This document shows, piece after piece, positions 6,769-8,768 of a DNA stretch of 8,768 nt; position 1 is the stretch's first letter; each line of letters opens with the position of its first letter. This DNA comes from Barnesiella sp. Its GTDB lineage: Bacteria > Bacteroidota > Bacteroidia > Bacteroidales > Muribaculaceae. The notes beneath the pieces are model-generated. The model did no database searches and was not told the DNA's origin. It worked only from the letters and a program-made list of their open reading frames with translations. Both the position numbers and the translations under genes were made by a program. The stretch is from assembly GCA_014801065.1 (NCBI GenBank), contig JAAVEX010000031.1, forward strand, positions 13,077-21,844, in the 5' to 3' direction.

Positions 6769-7470
6769 TTATTGTTTATCGTTGAAAATCGGACGATAGC
6801 GCAGCCATACCACCCCGTTTCCGGGCTGTTCTACTGCAGTGAGTTCGAGATGATAGGGCGACTCGGGCGAGTCGGGGAGTCCGTCGAAAGCAGAGACCAT
6901 CCCTCTGCGTCCATCGATTCCCGGCGCTATCATTATGCTTAACTCATCTATCAGCCCTTCTTTGAGAAACGATCCGTTGAGGTTGCCGCCTCCGGTGAGG
7001 GCAAGTCGTTCGATGCCGAAATGGTCGTGGAGCAGTTCGAGCGCACGAGGCAGGTTGATCTGTCCGTTGTCGCCGGTGGCTATGTAGGATATCTGTTGAG
7101 ATTCCAGGCGGTCGAGATAAGCCTTCGGCGCTGATTCGGAGGTGATCACCAGCAGGCCTCCATCAAATTCATTTGAGGGCCATTGCAGCCGGCCGCGGCT
7201 GTCAAGACCGATGGTGTAGGCGGAGTGATCGCCAAACCGACAAACCTTTTCGCAGCCGATCTCAGCAGGATCATCGGCGATAAAAGGTGTTGGCGAAGCA
7301 TAGTGCATCTGCATGGTCACACGCCCCATCAGCAGTGACGGGCAGTTGAGCCTGGCGAGAGCATCGTAATATTCATCGCCCGGTTCGATCTTTTCGGTCA
7401 TATCGCAATCGATGCGTCCGTCGACCGACATCATCATGTGGCATATCGTGTAGGGTTTGTTTCTATTCAT
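6769..7470 (-). CDS. RibD C-terminal / dihydrofolate-reductase-like NAD(P)H reductase
   Basis: The product has 233 residues, a lone reductase domain without the RibD deaminase domain. It is expected to be cytosolic and NADPH-dependent; the substrate is unknown. Motifs seen are HMMMSVDGRID (11-21, substrate side), LLMGRVT (46-52), DSRGRLQW (90-97), the nucleotide-binding LTGGGNLNGSFL (158-169) and LIDELSIMIAPGIDG (173-187). True riboflavin synthesis would need the deaminase half and rib neighbours, neither of which is here, so a paralogous reductase role is more likely. It is the first gene of the four-gene operon; the next gene starts 11 bases after its stop. The ATG at 7470 fits the domain start and lies 35 bases after a promoter -7 element. 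Confidence 0.88.
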   Translation of the reverse strand: MNRNKPYTICHMMMSVDGRIDCDMTEKIEPGDEYYDALARLNCPSLLMGRVTMQMHYASPTPFIADDPAEIGCEKVCRFGDHSAYTIGLDSRGRLQWPSNEFDGGLLVITSESAPKAYLDRLESQQISYIATGDNGQINLPRALELLHDHFGIERLALTGGGNLNGSFLKEGLIDELSIMIAPGIDGRRGMVSAFDGLPDSPESPYHLELTAVEQPGNGVVWLRYRPIFNDKQ

Positions 7471-7489
7471 GGTCGAATAAACAAGTTTG

Positions 7490-7508
7490 TTGCATTTTGA
7501 CGATGCAA
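7490..7508. promoter_or_regulatory. Candidate operator: TTGCAT-N7-ATGCAA
   Basis: There is a perfect 6-bp inverted repeat (7490-7495 and 7503-7508) with a 7-base spacer. It overlaps the downstream edge of the -7 element of the operon promoter, around the likely transcription start. The same half-site recurs at the AraC start. Note that TTTGCA is itself common at Bacteroidota promoters, so part of the match is expected. Confidence 0.4.
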
Positions 7509-7513
7509 AGTTA
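7506..7513 (-). promoter_or_regulatory. -7 promoter element of the four-gene operon
   Basis: On the minus strand this reads TAACTTTG, an exact TAnnTTTG match, 35 bases upstream of the reductase ATG at 7470. No TTTG -33 element is evident at the expected distance. That would fit a promoter needing an activator such as the divergent AraC protein. Confidence 0.6.
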
Positions 7514-7600
7514 GTATTCCCACTCTATTGGATAGTAACCATAATTAATGTTTGCGTTACCATTATTATCGCATGGCTGAATTATATGACTGAAAATAGC

Positions 7601-7608
7601 TATATTTG
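7601..7608 (+). promoter_or_regulatory. -7-like promoter element next to the araC-type gene
   Basis: TATATTTG matches TAnnTTTG but ends only four bases before the ATG at 7613. If used, it would give a leaderless or nearly leaderless transcript. No good -33 element lies 19-21 bases upstream. An alternative -7-like site with one extra base (7546-7554) exists further upstream. Confidence 0.35.
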
Positions 7609-7619
7609 CATCATGCAAA
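7605..7619. promoter_or_regulatory. Candidate operator: TTTGCAT-C-ATGCAAA over the AraC start codon
   Basis: This is a perfect 7-bp inverted repeat with a 1-base centre. The right arm contains the start codon at 7613 and the left arm contains the TTTG of the -7-like element. The half-site is the same as at 7490-7508. Binding here could autoregulate the regulator. Confidence 0.4.
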
Positions 7620-8518
7620 CAGAAACACATAATTTTGAAAAGGTTGCCGATTATTGCAATTTGATCGGCGCTGAATGTCAGCATCCGCTTGTTGCAGTGG
7701 TGGATTCGGAGAAAACTTCGATTGAACATCCACGGGAGTTAAAGGCGCGATGGGGCGTGTTCGGCTTGTTTTTGAAACGAACCAAGGGTTGCACGATCAA
7801 CTATGGACGTACATCCTACGACTATGATGATCAGTCGGTGGTGTGTATCGGACCGGGACAACTCACACATTCTGTTTCGTCGTCCGATGATATTACTCCC
7901 AGTTTTCGCGCACTGGTGTTTCATCCCGACCTTCTCTATCGCACGTCGTTGGCCCGCAAGATCCGTGAATATACGTTTTTTGGCTACGATTCTCACGAAG
8001 CATTGCATCTCTCGCTACATGAACGTGCCACTATCGAGGAGTGCTTCGACCGGATTGCCAATGAGTTGAGCCACCCTATCGATCGATATTCCAAAAATCT
8101 GATTGTTTCTAACATTGAGTTGCTTCTCGAATACTGTATGCGCTACTACAGCCGGCAGTTTACGGTGCGTGAAGTGATTAACGACGGATTGATGGCGCGG
8201 TTCAATGATCTTCTCGATCGATTCTTCCAAGATCCCGACGAGTATGGGCGCGGATTGCCTAATGTGAAATATTTTGCTGATAAAATGTCGCTGAGTGCCA
8301 ACTATTTCGGCGATCTGGTGAAGCGTGAAAGCGGTGTGACCGCACAGGAATATATACATAGGAGCATGCTTTCCAGGGCGAAGATGTTGCTTCTTGATGA
8401 GACATCCAATGTCAGTCAGACAGCCTATTCGCTCGGCTTCCAATATCCTCAGCATTTCATACGCTTTTTTAAACGCAAGACCGGTCAGACCCCGCGCGAA
8501 TATATCAACGCCAACTGA
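7613..8518 (+). CDS. AraC-family transcriptional regulator
   Basis: The product has 301 residues from the ATG at 7613 (MQTETHNFEKVADYC). This start is preferred over upstream in-frame starts at 7586 or 7487, because those add residues that overlap the promoter region and do not look like protein. Residues about 20-120 form a cupin-like N-terminal sensing domain (ARWGVFGLFLKRTKGC, QSVVCIGPGQLTHSV). A helical linker follows. The two helix-turn-helix motifs lie at about 217-240 (VKYFADKMSLSANYFGDLVK) and 265-290, with the AraC signature ending GFQYPQHFIRFFKRKTG then QTPREY. It is divergent from the reductase/CMD-cupin/receptor/DUF362 operon, so that operon and its own gene are the likely targets. 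The inducer is unknown. Confidence 0.93.
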   Translation: MQTETHNFEKVADYCNLIGAECQHPLVAVVDSEKTSIEHPRELKARWGVFGLFLKRTKGCTINYGRTSYDYDDQSVVCIGPGQLTHSVSSSDDITPSFRALVFHPDLLYRTSLARKIREYTFFGYDSHEALHLSLHERATIEECFDRIANELSHPIDRYSKNLIVSNIELLLEYCMRYYSRQFTVREVINDGLMARFNDLLDRFFQDPDEYGRGLPNVKYFADKMSLSANYFGDLVKRESGVTAQEYIHRSMLSRAKMLLLDETSNVSQTAYSLGFQYPQHFIRFFKRKTGQTPREYINAN

Positions 8519-8530
8519 TAGCAGCAGATC

Positions 8531-8562
8531 TTCGATCAAGCCCCGGGATTTTTTGAAAAAAA
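8531..8562 (+). terminator. Weak candidate terminator after the AraC-type gene
   Basis: About 12 bases past the stop is a short GATC-containing, C/G-rich stretch (ATC...GAT arms around AAGCCCCGG) followed by T6 (8549-8554) and then A7. The stem is very short, so this is only a tentative call. Confidence 0.25.
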
Positions 8563-8585
8563 GATGCTGAAAATTGATGGAAATG

Positions 8586-8616
8586 TTTGTGGTTTGGGAA
8601 AATAATAGTAACTTTG
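8586..8616 (+). promoter_or_regulatory. Bacteroidota housekeeping promoter of rplU
   Basis: TTTG at 8586-8589, a 19-base spacer, and TAACTTTG at 8609-8616 match the Bacteroidota -33/-7 consensus (TTTG, N19-21, TAnnTTTG). It is the best promoter in the window and fits strong ribosomal protein expression. The transcript would begin about 85-90 bases before rplU. Confidence 0.8.
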
Positions 8617-8629
8617 TGGTCGAATTTTG

Positions 8630-8679
8630 CCGAACGGGCTCGATGAAGCGTGTCCCTGCTAAGGGAAACCGCCCGCCGG
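8630..8679 (+). ncRNA. Structured leader of rplU with nested stems
   Basis: CCG (8630-8632) pairs with CGG (8677-8679), CGGGC (8635-8639) pairs with GCCCG (8671-8675), and an inner hairpin TCCCT (8653-8657) / AGGGA (8662-8666) closes on a GCTA loop. The element lies wholly between the rplU promoter and its start codon. L21 leader RNAs that control rplU are known in Firmicutes; whether this is an analogous autoregulatory site is inference. Confidence 0.45.
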
Positions 8680-8684
8680 AATAA
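8643..8684 (+). CDS. Possible 13-codon upstream ORF in the rplU leader
   Basis: ATG at 8643 opens MKRVPAKGNRPPE and stops at TAA 8682-8684, 25 bases before rplU. It spans most of the leader structure. The consecutive prolines just before the end are a known type of ribosome-slowing sequence. It may equally be a chance ORF inside a structural RNA. Confidence 0.25.
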   Translation: MKRVPAKGNRPPE

Positions 8685-8709
8685 CCTCTTAAATGTATCA
8701 ATTTTAACA

Positions 8710-8768
8710 ATGTACGCAATTGTAGAAATCCAAGGACAGCAGTTCAAAGCTGAAGCTGACAAGTTCTT
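8710..8768 (+). CDS. rplU: 50S ribosomal protein L21, N-terminal fragment (cut by window edge)
   Basis: Only 19 complete codons are present (MYAIVEIQGQQFKAEADKF), but they match the conserved L21 N-terminus, where the usual pattern is MYAIVEIgGkQyKv. L21 binds 23S rRNA in the large subunit. It is preceded by a strong promoter and a structured leader. rpmA (L27) normally follows rplU, but that is outside the window. Confidence 0.93.
   Translation, partial: MYAIVEIQGQQFKAEADKF

Noticed and set aside
6769..7470. Riboflavin biosynthesis ribD
   Set aside because: Only the reductase domain is present; the deaminase domain and rib neighbours are missing, so a specific ribD name is not justified.
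7487..7612. Extension of the AraC-type gene to an upstream TTG start at 7487
   Set aside because: It would run through the divergent promoter region, and the added residues do not resemble an AraC N-terminus; the ATG at 7613 gives the usual length of about 300 residues.
8015..8719. 234-codon minus-strand ORF
   Set aside because: It is antisense to the AraC helix-turn-helix region, the rplU promoter and the rplU start.
1..8768. CRISPR array, tRNA, rRNA or intact insertion sequence
   Set aside because: No regularly spaced direct repeats, no RNA gene signatures and no complete transposase were seen on either strand.

Overview
The window looks like chromosome of a Bacteroidales bacterium, plausibly a gut Muribaculaceae/Bacteroidaceae-type lineage. 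The evidence is repeated Bacteroidota-style -7 promoter elements (TAnnTTTG) in front of genes, start codons without clear Shine-Dalgarno sequences, a TonB-dependent receptor, a Bacteroidota-type AraC regulator and roughly half-GC coding sequence. The genus cannot be fixed from the sequence alone. I see no complete IS element, CRISPR array, tRNA or rRNA.

Layout. Bases 1-572 (minus) hold the N-terminal two thirds or so of a DUF3737 beta-helix protein. It is transcribed away from metY (764-2050, plus), an O-acetylhomoserine sulfhydrylase-type PLP enzyme. A 159-bp gap with what may be the 3' end of a lost gene leads to a small secreted protein of unknown function (2210-2713, plus). A 323-bp intergenic stretch (2714-3036) follows. 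It has two strong inverted repeats and a short protein-like open stretch, and it separates that gene from a convergent minus-strand operon.

The core of the window is a four-gene minus-strand operon, read 7470 to 3037. It encodes a RibD-C/DHFR-like reductase, an exported carboxymuconolactone decarboxylase(CMD)-cupin fusion, a TonB-dependent outer membrane receptor whose start overlaps the preceding stop by one base, and an exported DUF362 protein. An AraC-family regulator (7613-8518, plus) is divergently transcribed from it. Both promoters in the 142-bp divergent intergenic region carry inverted repeats made of the same TTGCAT/ATGCAA half-site, so local control by this AraC protein is a reasonable hypothesis. 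One cytosolic NAD(P)H-type reductase, two envelope proteins and one outer-membrane importer together suggest uptake and processing, or detoxification, of a small redox-active or aromatic-like compound. The substrate is unknown.

The right edge carries a textbook Bacteroidota promoter, a structured leader containing a 13-codon upstream ORF, and the first 19 codons of rplU (ribosomal protein L21).
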